Source: Glaciecola sp. KUL10 (GTDB lineage: Bacteria > Pseudomonadota > Gammaproteobacteria > Enterobacterales > Alteromonadaceae). From it: a stretch of DNA of 64,000 nucleotides. Made by a program: the position numbers and the translations under genes. A model generated the notes under the pieces. That model was not told where the DNA came from. It searched no databases and saw nothing but the letters and a program-made list of their open reading frames with translations. This document shows, piece after piece, positions 9,349 to 18,788 of the stretch. How positions within the stretch are numbered: the stretch's first letter is position 1; the number at the start of each line of letters is the position of its first letter. The DNA is taken from contig NZ_BGNG01000007.1 of assembly GCF_003203515.1 (NCBI RefSeq), positions 148,582-212,581 on the forward strand, in the 5' to 3' direction.

Positions 9349-10593
9349 ATGAACAAAAAAATGATTTCAGTAGCCCTAGCTATGAGTTTGACATTAGGTG
9401 CTTGTTCGCAGCAAAAGGAAGATACAAGTAGCGCTTCTAAAACAAATACGCCCGCACAGAGTGCTACGGTGAATAATGCAATCAATGAGCAAAGCAGTGC
9501 TGAGGAAATTCGCGAGTCTGCATTTGATATTGCAACGCGCAGTGGTACGTGGCAATTAGAGCAATTGGGCAATTTGACTTATATACCTGAATCTCACCGT
9601 GTAAAGTCTGAAAACCCTAAGTTTTGGATTCAGGCTGCACTCTATATAGGTTTAACAAAATGGGTTGAAGTATCGAAAAACCCTGAATTTATGAATCATT
9701 TAGAGAAAATGGCAAAAGAGCAAGAATATGCTTTATTGACTGATAGGCCTTATCATGCTGATGATCACACCATTGGTCAGACTTATTTATGGTTAACTGA
9801 ACAAAATGGAAACCAGGATGCATACAAGCCTACTCAGCAGCACTTTGATTGGATATTAGCAAATAAGCCAAATGTGGGGCTTGAGTTGTTGGACAGCACT
9901 GCAAGTGGCTCAGGCAAAGTCCATAACGAAGGTAACTGCCAATTGCGTTGGTGCTGGGCAGATGCCTTATTTATGGCCCCACGCACATGGTTAAAGCTTT
10001 CAAATGTAACGGGTGATCCTAAATATTTCGACTATGCAGATGCTGAGTTTTGGGCTGCTGCAGATTATTTATTTTCAGACGAATATGGTTTGTTTTATCG
10101 CGATAGCCGTTATTTTGATATGAAAAGCGACAACGGTGAACCCGTCTTTTGGGGACGCGGAAATGGCTGGGTGTTCGCAGCGATTCCCCTTATTCTCGAT
10201 GACTTACCAGAAGATCATCCTTCAAGACCTCGCTACATTGAATTATACAAAAAGAACGCTGCTGCCTTACTTAAGTTACAAACTTCAGAGGGGTATTGGC
10301 CAGCTTCGTTAAGAGACCCTAATAAAGTCAAAACACCAGAAGTGAGTGGTACCGGTTTCATTACTTACGGGCTTGCGTGGGGAGTAAATAATGGCTTGTT
10401 AACTGATCCAGAAGCCAAGACAATTGTCGAAAAAGGATGGGCAGCGTTAACAAGAGCAATTTCTGACGATGGCCGTGTCAACTGGGTTCAGCATGTAGGA
10501 AAATCACCTGATCCTGTTAAGAAGACAGATTCACAACTATACGGAACAGGCGCCGTTCTGCTAGCCGCCTCTGAAATGGCTAAGTGGCAGTAA
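9349..10593 (+). CDS. GH105 unsaturated glucuronyl/galacturonyl hydrolase, lipoprotein
   Basis: Removes the 4,5-unsaturated uronic acid from the non-reducing end of lyase products, feeding KduI. Lipoprotein signal LTLGAC (Cys19) with a Ser/Thr-rich linker to about residue 50, then an (alpha/alpha)6 barrel. The family aspartates are visible in HADDHTIG (Asp138/139) and WCWADALFMAPRTW (Asp205). Its 414 aa are usual for GH105 plus linker. The AGAGGTG ribosome site is good. It is a close paralogue of the gene at 42387. Family call firm; ulvan specificity is inferred from the lyase next to it. Confidence 0.92.
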   Translation: MNKKMISVALAMSLTLGACSQQKEDTSSASKTNTPAQSATVNNAINEQSSAEEIRESAFDIATRSGTWQLEQLGNLTYIPESHRVKSENPKFWIQAALYIGLTKWVEVSKNPEFMNHLEKMAKEQEYALLTDRPYHADDHTIGQTYLWLTEQNGNQDAYKPTQQHFDWILANKPNVGLELLDSTASGSGKVHNEGNCQLRWCWADALFMAPRTWLKLSNVTGDPKYFDYADAEFWAAADYLFSDEYGLFYRDSRYFDMKSDNGEPVFWGRGNGWVFAAIPLILDDLPEDHPSRPRYIELYKKNAAALLKLQTSEGYWPASLRDPNKVKTPEVSGTGFITYGLAWGVNNGLLTDPEAKTIVEKGWAALTRAISDDGRVNWVQHVGKSPDPVKKTDSQLYGTGAVLLAASEMAKWQ

Positions 10594-10602
10594 CACTAAA
10601 CT

Positions 10603-10637
10603 AAGGCTGAAATACAACGATTGTATTTCAGCCTTTT
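10603..10637 (+). terminator. strong intrinsic terminator after GH105
   Basis: A 15-bp perfect stem (AAGGCTGAAATACAA, loop CGA, TTGTATTTCAGCCTT) runs into a T-run. It lies 10 bp after the GH105 stop and 19 bp before the next gene on the same strand, so the downstream genes are either attenuated or have their own promoter. Confidence 0.9.
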
Positions 10638-10655
10638 TATTATAAGGGGTAAAAA

Positions 10656-11639
10656 ATGAAAGTCATTTTATTTATAATTCTGACTGTCTTTATCTTTTCA
10701 TGTGCACAACTTCCGACGTCTACAAACCCAGCATCAACTAACATACCAAAAATAAAAGTACTGATCGTCGATGGGCAAAACAACCACACCGTATGGCCAA
10801 AAGCTACGGTAATGATGAAAACATACTTAGAAGAAACAAATTTGTTTAGTGTTGATGTGTATCGCACAAAGCTCGTTTGGCGAGGGGAATCAGAGCTAGA
10901 CTACTTAATGCCTTACAACAGTGACGAGCACAAGTTAGTGAAAGAACCCGCAAGCGACGAATCATTTAAGCCGCGGTTTGACGAGTATGACCTAGTCGTG
11001 TCTAACTTTGGTTATCGCGCCGCCGATTGGCCTCAGGATACTCAGCTAGCTTTTGAAAAATACATGCAAAATGGTGGCGGATTTGTTTCTGTACACGCTG
11101 CAAATAATACGTTTCCTGAATGGCATGAATATCAAAAAATGACTGGGTTAGGGGGCTGGGGAGGCCGAAATGAAACTAATGGACCCTATGTCTATTTTGA
11201 TAACAACGGTAACCTGATAAGAGATCACAGTAAAGGTGAAGGCGGTGCTCATGGCACCAAACATGAGTTTCAAATAACAAAACGTAGTGAGCACCCGATA
11301 TTAGATGGGATGCCAGATACTTGGATGCATGCTAAAGATGAATGTTACGGTAATTTACGTGGGCCGGCTGAAAACATGGTCGTCATCGCATCAGCACTTT
11401 GCCCTAAAGAAGAGAAGGGCACAGGCAAGCATGAACCAATTTTAATGGTGTTAGAATATGGAAAGGGACGTATTTTTCACACCACATTAGGTCACCAACA
11501 AACATCATATGAGAGTGTGGGGTTTATTACCACGTTCCTTCGAGGTGCAGAATGGGCTGCGACAGGAAATGTGACACTTACAATTCCCAATGACTTCCCG
11601 AGTGAATTCGAATCATCAATACGCGAGTTTTCAAAATAA
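10656..11639 (+). CDS. ThuA-like domain lipoprotein
   Basis: Lipoprotein signal (FIFSC, Cys16) followed by a class-I glutamine-amidotransferase-like fold of the ThuA family: KVLIVDGQNNHT at about residue 31, GGGFVSVHAANNTF near 142, and GKGRIFHTTLGHQ near 270. ThuA-type proteins occur with sugar dehydrogenases that make 3-keto sugars, but their chemistry is poorly defined. Here the protein would be envelope-anchored. It starts 19 bp after a strong terminator and precedes the interrupted sulfatase. Family likely; function not known. Confidence 0.8.
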   Translation: MKVILFIILTVFIFSCAQLPTSTNPASTNIPKIKVLIVDGQNNHTVWPKATVMMKTYLEETNLFSVDVYRTKLVWRGESELDYLMPYNSDEHKLVKEPASDESFKPRFDEYDLVVSNFGYRAADWPQDTQLAFEKYMQNGGGFVSVHAANNTFPEWHEYQKMTGLGGWGGRNETNGPYVYFDNNGNLIRDHSKGEGGAHGTKHEFQITKRSEHPILDGMPDTWMHAKDECYGNLRGPAENMVVIASALCPKEEKGTGKHEPILMVLEYGKGRIFHTTLGHQQTSYESVGFITTFLRGAEWAATGNVTLTIPNDFPSEFESSIREFSK

Positions 11640-11671
11640 ACGCGGTCATTTTTAGCCTAAAGGAGCTGAAT

Positions 11672-13117
11672 ATGTTTAAAAAGCAATACATTAATAAAAG
11701 CCTCTTATCACCTTGCGGTTCACATTTTAAGAGCATATTGCTGATAGCAATATTCGCTTTAGGATCTTGTGTTAGTCAAAACAGTGCTATAGAAAATAGT
11801 GCTAAACATACCTTAAAAGATGAATCTCTTCCAAATATAGTCTTGATATTGTCTGATGACCAAGCTTGGAATGATTATAGTTTCATGGGGCATGACGTGA
11901 TCTAAACACCATCACTTGATAAGTTGGCTGCTGAAGGGGTCACCTTTACCAGAGGATACGTGCCAACATCATTGTGTCGCCCGTCACTGGCGACAATAGT
12001 TTCAGGGCTTTATGCCTCGCAGCACGGCATTACCGGAAACGATCCATCCAGAAAATTACCCGGTGGAAAAACGGGAGAGTTGTATCAGCAGCAACGCGCT
12101 GAAATTATAGCCAAGATAGATAACGTGCGCACATTGCCTAATCTACTTAAAGAAAAGGGATATCGCTCGTTACAGACTGGCAAATGGTGGGAAGGTCATT
12201 TTACTCGCGGAGGATTTGATGAAGGGATGACGCGAGGATTTCCTCAAGAGGGAGGGCGTCACGGAGATCATGGGTTAAAAATCGGTCGAGAAGGTTTAGA
12301 CACTGTCACTCGTTTTATTGATAAAACTGTCGCAGAAGATACACCATTTTTTATTTGGTATGCTCCATATTTACCTCATACTCCACACAACCCACCAAAG
12401 CGAATTTTAAAGAAGTACCAAGGGAAAGGATTGCCAGAATCGGTCGCGAAGTACTATGCAAATGTTGAGTGGTTTGATGAAACCAATGGCCAATTAATAA
12501 GCTATCTAGAGGATAAAAACCTAAGAGATAACACACTCATTGTATATGTCACAGACAATGGGTGGCTTGCAAATCCAGCGCAACTAAATCGTTTTTTACC
12601 ACATTCAAAGCAGAGCCCCGGTGAAAGTGGTATACGTACACCGATCATGTTTTCACTGCCGAACCAACTGAGTCCACAAATGCGAACTGACCTGGTAAGT
12701 AGCATTGATATCGTGCCTACTATCCTTGGTGCAGCCGGCGTGGATATTCCTGATAACTTGCCCGGATTAAATCTATTTGAGGATATGAAAAATGAAACAC
12801 CAATAGGCCGGGATACCATCTTTGGTGAAGGGTTTGCACACGACATGGATGATTTAAATGATCCAGAATCTACGCTCATGTATCGATGGGTAATTGAAGG
12901 TGAATGGAAGTTAATCTTAAGTTATGACGGATTGAATGTAAGTTATAAGGCGCATCATAAAGAGGTTTTAGGCGCGCCGAGGTTATATAACTTAATTGAT
13001 GATGAACATGAGCAAAACAATTTGGCAAAAGAATACCCTGAACTTGTAAATCGTCTATCCAATAAACTAGTCGATTGGTATCTCGTAAATAGCCGAAAAG
13101 TCTTGAATGCGGAATAA
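11672..13117 (+). pseudogene. type I sulfatase lipoprotein interrupted by an in-frame TAA
   Basis: One continuous frame encodes a sulfatase of about 480 aa, but codon 78 (11903-11905) is TAA. Homology runs straight through it: ...MGHDVI, stop, TPSLDKLAAEGVTF. Intact sulfatases in this window have Lys or Ala at the matching position (VIKTPNID, TIATPAIT). Upstream are a signal with a lipobox-like ALGSC and the metal motif LSDDQAW. Downstream are the active-site Cys (codon 102, CRPSL) and YVTDNGW. The residue after CxPS is Leu, not Arg. A SNP, a sequencing error or read-through could explain the stop; as read, the product would be a 77-residue stub. Confidence 0.85.
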
Positions 13118-13133
13118 GTATAAGGATAGTTAG

Positions 13134-14876
13134 ATGGGTGAAATCGGCAACGCAATGTATATCATGCTAGCAAAAAGAACAATCATGAGTATAAAGGCTT
13201 TTGGCTTAATTGTTTTTTTACTCTTGTGGCAATTATCAAACGCGATAGCAAACGAACATCCGTCTAAAACTGAGCCATTGGTTTTGAGTGCAGACTTCAC
13301 TGATCAAAACGAACATGTGGGCGAAGTTTTTGATTTCTTTGATGTAAGTGTCAGAACTCAAAATGCTTCTGCCAACTCTATTCCCGCTAAGTTTGGGAGA
13401 CGAGCAAAAGTTAATACGGTCAGAATGCTGGGTGGCTTTTTCAATCGAGACGTGGAAGCGGATACATATAAGTGGAATGGTAAAGAATATGTATACGATT
13501 TTGCTCAGGCTACCAAACGCATAGATACTTGGCTTGAGAAAGACTGGGATATATTTCAGATTGTTCTTGATAATCCTCCGTGGGCTTTTCAGCGTGGCTA
13601 TAAATTTGTTGCTAAAGCAAATGGCAAGGACTACTTACAAGAGGATGCTCGTGGTGTTTATGGAAACGTGTTGCCGCCAAACGACCCAATTGCTTGGAAT
13701 AATTATATTTCAGCGTTTATTCAACATTTAATTGATACTTATGGCAAAGAAACCGTCATGGGCTGGAGGTTTCGGATTGGCTCTGAAATAGATACGCGAC
13801 CACAGCATTGGGCTGCAACTCGACAGGAGTTTTTTGAACACTATAAAAACACTGTAGAAGCCGTACATTCAGTTTTACCAAACGTAAAAGTAGGGGTTCA
13901 GTTTCGGGAAGCGTCGTTTAAGGGCAGGTATGTTGATTACACGGGCAATACGGAGGATGCGTATGCTCCTCATTTTATAAAATGGGCAAAGGCTAACAAT
14001 ATTCATTATGACTTTGTCGCGATATCTTATTACCCACATATTCATAAATCCAAAGAGCTTAACATGGAGCATGTTTATGAACATGATATGGCACCGATTA
14101 AAGAACATCCTGATTGGAACTTAGATGCTAGCTTTGAAATCCATGAATTTAAACTTATCTCTAAGATGCAGCGAGCTGGTTTTGTTAGTGTATCGACTTC
14201 CCATAGTTCTGCGTTTTTTGCGATGCTATCAAAATTAGTACTAGAAAAAAAAGTGTCTGAAATTTTTCAGTGGGGCAATGCTAGAAATGGTGATTATATC
14301 TCTGAGGCTATGACACAATTGGCACTTCACTCTATGCTTGGCAATCAAATATTTAGGAGTCACGTGCTAGGTGAATCAAAAATAGCGGGCAACAATATAA
14401 ACGGTATTTTTACGCAAACACCTGATAAGGCAGGCTTCGATATTCTGCTATTTAATTTCAATGCAGATGATTTGTCTTATCAGGCTTCCGAGCATGTAAA
14501 TATCGTCCTGAATGTTGATATACCCATGGAAAGTGAGCTTTTATACCGAGTTGCGAATATAGATGCTAGTAACAATCATATTGATATGTTCTATGCGCAA
14601 TTTGCTGAAAAGTTGACTTTAGAAACAGAGGGAGGTTGGTTAATTCATGATATCCACCCAACCGCTGCACCAAACAAGCGGCTTAACCAAGCTGGGCAAA
14701 ACGCATTTAAAAAAGCAAAAAAAGCATACGGAAAAAGTAACCAGTTGCAATGGAATGAACGGCATAGGGTAAGTATTAAAAAAAGTGAGCTTGGGCAGAC
14801 ACAGCTTATTATTCCTAGTCAAATCACGTCATTTGGCGTGCAAAGAATTGAAGTACGAGAGGCAGATAGGCACTGA
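13134..14876 (+). CDS. GH39-like glycoside hydrolase (beta-xylosidase type)
   Basis: Probable exported retaining glycosidase; xylose or iduronate/glucuronate side units of ulvan are candidate targets. The ATG at 13134 has AAGGA 8 bases upstream; a hydrophobic signal sits at residues 18-39, so the ATG at 13185 is an alternative start. The (beta/alpha)8 domain shows VRMLGG near residue 97, a candidate acid/base Glu218 in RIGSEIDTRPQHW and candidate nucleophile Glu335 or Glu338 in ASFEIHEF. GH39 normally has Asn-Glu at the acid/base; here it is Ser-Glu. The C-terminal 130 residues look like a beta-sandwich. It is last in its operon. Confidence 0.7.
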   Translation: MGEIGNAMYIMLAKRTIMSIKAFGLIVFLLLWQLSNAIANEHPSKTEPLVLSADFTDQNEHVGEVFDFFDVSVRTQNASANSIPAKFGRRAKVNTVRMLGGFFNRDVEADTYKWNGKEYVYDFAQATKRIDTWLEKDWDIFQIVLDNPPWAFQRGYKFVAKANGKDYLQEDARGVYGNVLPPNDPIAWNNYISAFIQHLIDTYGKETVMGWRFRIGSEIDTRPQHWAATRQEFFEHYKNTVEAVHSVLPNVKVGVQFREASFKGRYVDYTGNTEDAYAPHFIKWAKANNIHYDFVAISYYPHIHKSKELNMEHVYEHDMAPIKEHPDWNLDASFEIHEFKLISKMQRAGFVSVSTSHSSAFFAMLSKLVLEKKVSEIFQWGNARNGDYISEAMTQLALHSMLGNQIFRSHVLGESKIAGNNINGIFTQTPDKAGFDILLFNFNADDLSYQASEHVNIVLNVDIPMESELLYRVANIDASNNHIDMFYAQFAEKLTLETEGGWLIHDIHPTAAPNKRLNQAGQNAFKKAKKAYGKSNQLQWNERHRVSIKKSELGQTQLIIPSQITSFGVQRIEVREADRH

Positions 14877-15209
14877 TACTTTGTGACTCCGTTTTCACAC
14901 TCTCAGCGGCTTAGTTAATAAACAAGTAGTAGTTTCGTAACCTTCATAGACTTAAATACATCAACCAATCAAAATTACTCAAAACTATACGTGCAGGTCT
15001 CGGGGAAATAAAAAATTGATAATTAAACGTTAACTAACTCGTGACTTTAATAACGTTGAACCTCTCTATGTTTATGATATTTAATTTAAAATTTATGGTT
15101 TTTATTCGTTAATTTAATGTTGCGAAAATGAACTAATAGCTTGGAAAAAGAGCGAGATTCAATCATAATAAATCATTGTCAGTCACTAGGCTTTGTGGGA
15201 AATGCTTGA
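14877..15209. other. intergenic region before DUF1080 gene
   Basis: 333 bp with no gene on either strand. AT-rich, with a phased TCA array at 15163-15188 just before the next start codon. No clear terminator for the upstream operon was seen. Confidence 0.5.
15163..15188. promoter_or_regulatory. 10-bp-phased TCA array upstream of DUF1080/GH78 operon
   Basis: TCATAA (15163), TCATTG (15173) and TCACTA (15183) share an exact 10-bp period and end 22 bp before the ATG. The segment AATCATAATA also occurs in the array at 43681-43690. Confidence 0.45.
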
Positions 15210-15911
15210 ATGTTAGTATTGTTTATTAAATTCGTAATAGTAGTAGCTATATCTATTTTAGCTGGCTGCATAAGTACTGACTCGCTTCCTCAAAATTTGC
15301 TTAATTCATCACTTTCAAAATTCGAAAATATTTACCCACATGGTGACGCAAAGTTTGAAAATGGAGAGTTAAGTCTAACATCAACAAAAAACTGGTTCCT
15401 CACTACAAAAGACACTTATCGAGATTTTGTATTGACTGCTGAAGTTCGTTTGCCTGATGTTAAAGAATATAGTAACTCAGGAATTTTGTTTCGAGGACAA
15501 GTAAAACAGACAGATGAGGGGCGAATAGTAATGGGCTATCAAGCAGAAGTTGACCCAAGTACTAGAAAATGGAGCGGTGGTTTGTTTGACCAAGGTCGCC
15601 GGTTATGGCTACACCCGCTTCATGCCAAACGCTCAAAACCAGATGAAAAGTTTATTAAGACGTTTATTCCAACATGGACTGATGAGCTATCTAATGCATA
15701 TAAACACCTAAGGTGGAACCGCTACAGAATTGAATGTCGTGGCAATGAAATTAAGATCTATGTGAACGATACTTTAACGACGCATGTGCTTGATAGTACT
15801 GATCAAGAGGGGGTTATTGGTTTTCAACATCATGGCAGCAAACAGTTACTTGAAAACGGTAGAACCGACAATGTCGTGAGGTTTCGCAATGTGTTTATTA
15901 AAGAGCTGTAG
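15210..15911 (+). CDS. DUF1080 (3-keto-disaccharide-hydrolase-type) lipoprotein
   Basis: Lipoprotein signal (ISILAGC, Cys20) followed by a concanavalin-like jelly roll typical of DUF1080: YRDFVLTAEVRLP, SNSGILFRGQ, WNRYRIECRGNEIKIYVND and VIGFQHHG. Some DUF1080 proteins cleave 3-keto-glycosides, which makes the two GMC dehydrogenases in this window relevant. Its 233 aa match a single domain. No strong ribosome site precedes the ATG. It is followed 84 bp later by a GH78 rhamnosidase on the same strand. Fold firm; cleavage activity inferred. Confidence 0.8.
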   Translation: MLVLFIKFVIVVAISILAGCISTDSLPQNLLNSSLSKFENIYPHGDAKFENGELSLTSTKNWFLTTKDTYRDFVLTAEVRLPDVKEYSNSGILFRGQVKQTDEGRIVMGYQAEVDPSTRKWSGGLFDQGRRLWLHPLHAKRSKPDEKFIKTFIPTWTDELSNAYKHLRWNRYRIECRGNEIKIYVNDTLTTHVLDSTDQEGVIGFQHHGSKQLLENGRTDNVVRFRNVFIKEL

Positions 15912-15995
15912 CACACTCACCAAGCGTTATTTTTTTCATGTCAAGTGAACACTGCTGAAAGTCAGTATCATGCCTATAATCAAAAAGAGGTTAAC

Positions 15996-18776
15996 ATGTT
16001 TTTCAATCAATACCGTATATCGCAAGTAATTAAGTACGTCTCATTAGTAATGGGGTTATTAGTGCTTTCATCTTGTGTGAAAAACACAAAAACCGAGCAA
16101 TCAGCCTCGCCATCGCCTCCTGGATCATTAAGTGTAGGTGAAGGGTTTGTTAACCCAATTGGTTATTATGAGTCAGTTCCTCGCTTTTCTTGGAAGTTGG
16201 ATCCGCAATCTTCTATCACCGCACAAAGTGCCTACCAAATTCAAGCAGCGAGCAGTCTTGAGTTACTCAAAAGTGAGCCAGACTTGTGGGATAGTCAGAA
16301 GGTTACTTCCAGTAAGACGTCTTGGCTACATTTTGAGGGTGCTCCATTAGCGTCTAGGCAAGTTTTATACTGGCGAGTGCGTGTATGGGATGAAAACAAT
16401 ATAGTTTCTCAGTGGAGTGAGGCACAACCCATTGAGCTTGGTTTATTAAATAACAGTGATTGGAACGCAAATTGGATAGGCCATCCGGACACTGATCTAA
16501 ATAAAGCGCCCTCGCAGCAAGTACTTGCAACACCTCAATATCTAAGAAAATTATTCAATGTGTCAGGAGACGTTAAAAAAGCGCGTTTATATATTACTGC
16601 TAAAGGCTTATTTGCACCGCAAATTAACGGGAAAAAAGTATCAGAACAGGACGTAATGACACCCGGTTGGACTCCCTATGCCAAGCGTATAGAGTCTTTG
16701 AGCTACGATCTTACTGAGCAACTCGTTCAAGGTGAAAATTCGCTTGCAGCAAGTATTGCGGGTGGTTGGTATGCGATGCGAATGGCAAACCACATTGAAC
16801 AAGATCATTTGGTTCCCGCGCGTTTACTCGCTCAGTTAGAAATTACTTATGCCGACGGTAGAATAGAAACAATAGTCACTGACGATACTTGGCTTTCTAG
16901 CATGGATGGCCCCATCCGCTTTGCAAGTATCTATGATGGCGAAAAATATGATCAAAATAAAGAAATGCTTGGATGGGCTAGCCCTCAATTTGAGCCGAAA
17001 GGATGGCAACCAGCAATAAGTGAAAAAATGGATGATGTGATCGCTATTAAACCAAAACGTCACGAGCCAATTCGGATTATCGAAGAGATGTCTGTTTCTC
17101 AAATTGTGAGTGATGAAAATGGTAAAGTGGTGTTTGATTTTGGCCAAAATATGGTGGGTGTACCCAAACTAAATTTGCCAGTTGTTAAAGGGCAAGAAGT
17201 TAAAATTCGGTTCGCAGAGGCTTTACATAAAGGCGAGTTTTATACCGACAATTATCGCAGTGCCAAGTCAACTAATTACTTTATACCAAGTGTGACAGGT
17301 GTCATTCAATATCAGCCTACTTTCACCTATCACGGTTATCGTTATGTCGAAATTTCTGGTCACGATACATCATTACCTGCAACTAAAGATTGGGTCACTG
17401 CCATGATTCAGCATTCAGATATTGATTTACATGCCAACTTTGAAAGTTCTCATCCAAAATTAAATCAACTAACTAGCAATATTATATGGGGTATGCGCAG
17501 TAATTTTTATGATATCCCTTTAGATTGCCCACAGCGTGATGAAAGGCTTGGTTGGACAGGTGATGCACAAGTATTTGTAACGCCCTCAATGTACATGGCT
17601 GATGTTTATGGTTTTTGGTCAGCATGGTTACAAAGTGTTCGGGAAGAGCAAGGTGAGGATGGCAAAATTCCTGTTTATATTCCTTTTGTTGAATGGATTA
17701 ATTTTGCCTCTTCTGGTTGGGGGGATGCAGTAACCATTATACCTTGGGAGTTGTATGTCTTAACGGGTGATAAAACTATCCTTGAAGATAACTATGAGAT
17801 GATGAAAAAGTGGCTCAATTTCCATGAAAAGAAAAGTAATAACTACATCTCTAAAATGACCACGTTTGGTGATTGGCTTCAGCCTTATCCTGAAATATTA
17901 AAAGAAGGTGATAATGGAAACAGAGGGAATACGAGTTTTAGCTTAATCGGCACTGCTTATTTTGCTCGTTCTGTTGAATTAACCCTTAAATCAGCAAAAG
18001 TACTTAATCAGACAGGCGATATTCAAATGTTGACCGAACTCCATCAAAAAATTAAACAAGCATTTTTAAATGAATTTTTTGATGATCAACTTAATCTTGT
18101 TGGCGCAATACCAACGCAAACGACTTATCTTCTTGGATTAGCTTATGATTTATTTCCTGAAGACAAAACCCCACTTGCGCTTAATAAACTAATTGGTTTA
18201 ATCGCAGATGCAGACAACCATCTGCGCACTGGTTTTTTGGGTACCCCTTTGTTGACCCAAGTGCTTCAAGAGTTTGGGAGAAGTGACTTAGTTTATGAAC
18301 TCCTATTTAAAGAAACTTACCCTTCTTGGTTCTATTCAATCAATAATGGTGCAACAACAACATGGGAAAGATGGAATAGCTACTCTTTAGAAGATGGTTT
18401 CAATCCGCAAGGAATGAACTCTTTAAATCATTATGCATATGGCACAGTTTCAAGATGGTTTTATGAAGGGATCTTAGGCATCACAGCAGCGATGCCCGGC
18501 TTCAAAAAAATTAATATTGAGCCACAATTTGGTCAGCAATTGCAGCATGCAAAGGGTGGCTACAAAACGCCACATGGTGAAGTCAGCGTCAGTTGGGAGA
18601 TTCAAGGCGGTGCGTTAATGATGTTAGTGACAGTACCTAAAAACACCACTGCTGATGTAAAGCTACCAACGGTTGATTTATCGAGTATCACCTTGAATGG
18701 AAGCGACGCGACATTAGATAAACTTTTAAATTTATCACCAGGGAAACATAAGATTGAAGCTAACGTAAGCCTATAA
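15996..18776 (+). CDS. GH78 alpha-L-rhamnosidase, lipoprotein
   Basis: Releases terminal alpha-L-rhamnose. The ATG at 15996 has AAGAGG 5 bases upstream and gives a lipoprotein signal (LLVLSSC); the frame extends further left only to a GTG. GH78 features in order are an N-terminal Ig-like domain (FSWKLDPQ), a beta-sandwich with LYITAKGLFAPQINGKKV, VVFDFGQNMVG, then the (alpha/alpha)6 catalytic domain. Its signature DCPQRDERLGWTGD spans residues 510-523, with candidate catalytic Glu516, and the C-terminal beta-sandwich follows. 926 aa. A paralogue is at 43776. Confidence 0.93.
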   Translation: MFFNQYRISQVIKYVSLVMGLLVLSSCVKNTKTEQSASPSPPGSLSVGEGFVNPIGYYESVPRFSWKLDPQSSITAQSAYQIQAASSLELLKSEPDLWDSQKVTSSKTSWLHFEGAPLASRQVLYWRVRVWDENNIVSQWSEAQPIELGLLNNSDWNANWIGHPDTDLNKAPSQQVLATPQYLRKLFNVSGDVKKARLYITAKGLFAPQINGKKVSEQDVMTPGWTPYAKRIESLSYDLTEQLVQGENSLAASIAGGWYAMRMANHIEQDHLVPARLLAQLEITYADGRIETIVTDDTWLSSMDGPIRFASIYDGEKYDQNKEMLGWASPQFEPKGWQPAISEKMDDVIAIKPKRHEPIRIIEEMSVSQIVSDENGKVVFDFGQNMVGVPKLNLPVVKGQEVKIRFAEALHKGEFYTDNYRSAKSTNYFIPSVTGVIQYQPTFTYHGYRYVEISGHDTSLPATKDWVTAMIQHSDIDLHANFESSHPKLNQLTSNIIWGMRSNFYDIPLDCPQRDERLGWTGDAQVFVTPSMYMADVYGFWSAWLQSVREEQGEDGKIPVYIPFVEWINFASSGWGDAVTIIPWELYVLTGDKTILEDNYEMMKKWLNFHEKKSNNYISKMTTFGDWLQPYPEILKEGDNGNRGNTSFSLIGTAYFARSVELTLKSAKVLNQTGDIQMLTELHQKIKQAFLNEFFDDQLNLVGAIPTQTTYLLGLAYDLFPEDKTPLALNKLIGLIADADNHLRTGFLGTPLLTQVLQEFGRSDLVYELLFKETYPSWFYSINNGATTTWERWNSYSLEDGFNPQGMNSLNHYAYGTVSRWFYEGILGITAAMPGFKKINIEPQFGQQLQHAKGGYKTPHGEVSVSWEIQGGALMMLVTVPKNTTADVKLPTVDLSSITLNGSDATLDKLLNLSPGKHKIEANVSL

Positions 18777-18788
18777 GGGTGAAAGAAA

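Noticed and set aside
11903..11905. Selenocysteine or other recoding at the sulfatase stop
   Set aside because: The codon is TAA, not TGA, and no recoding structure is apparent; a nonsense change is simpler.
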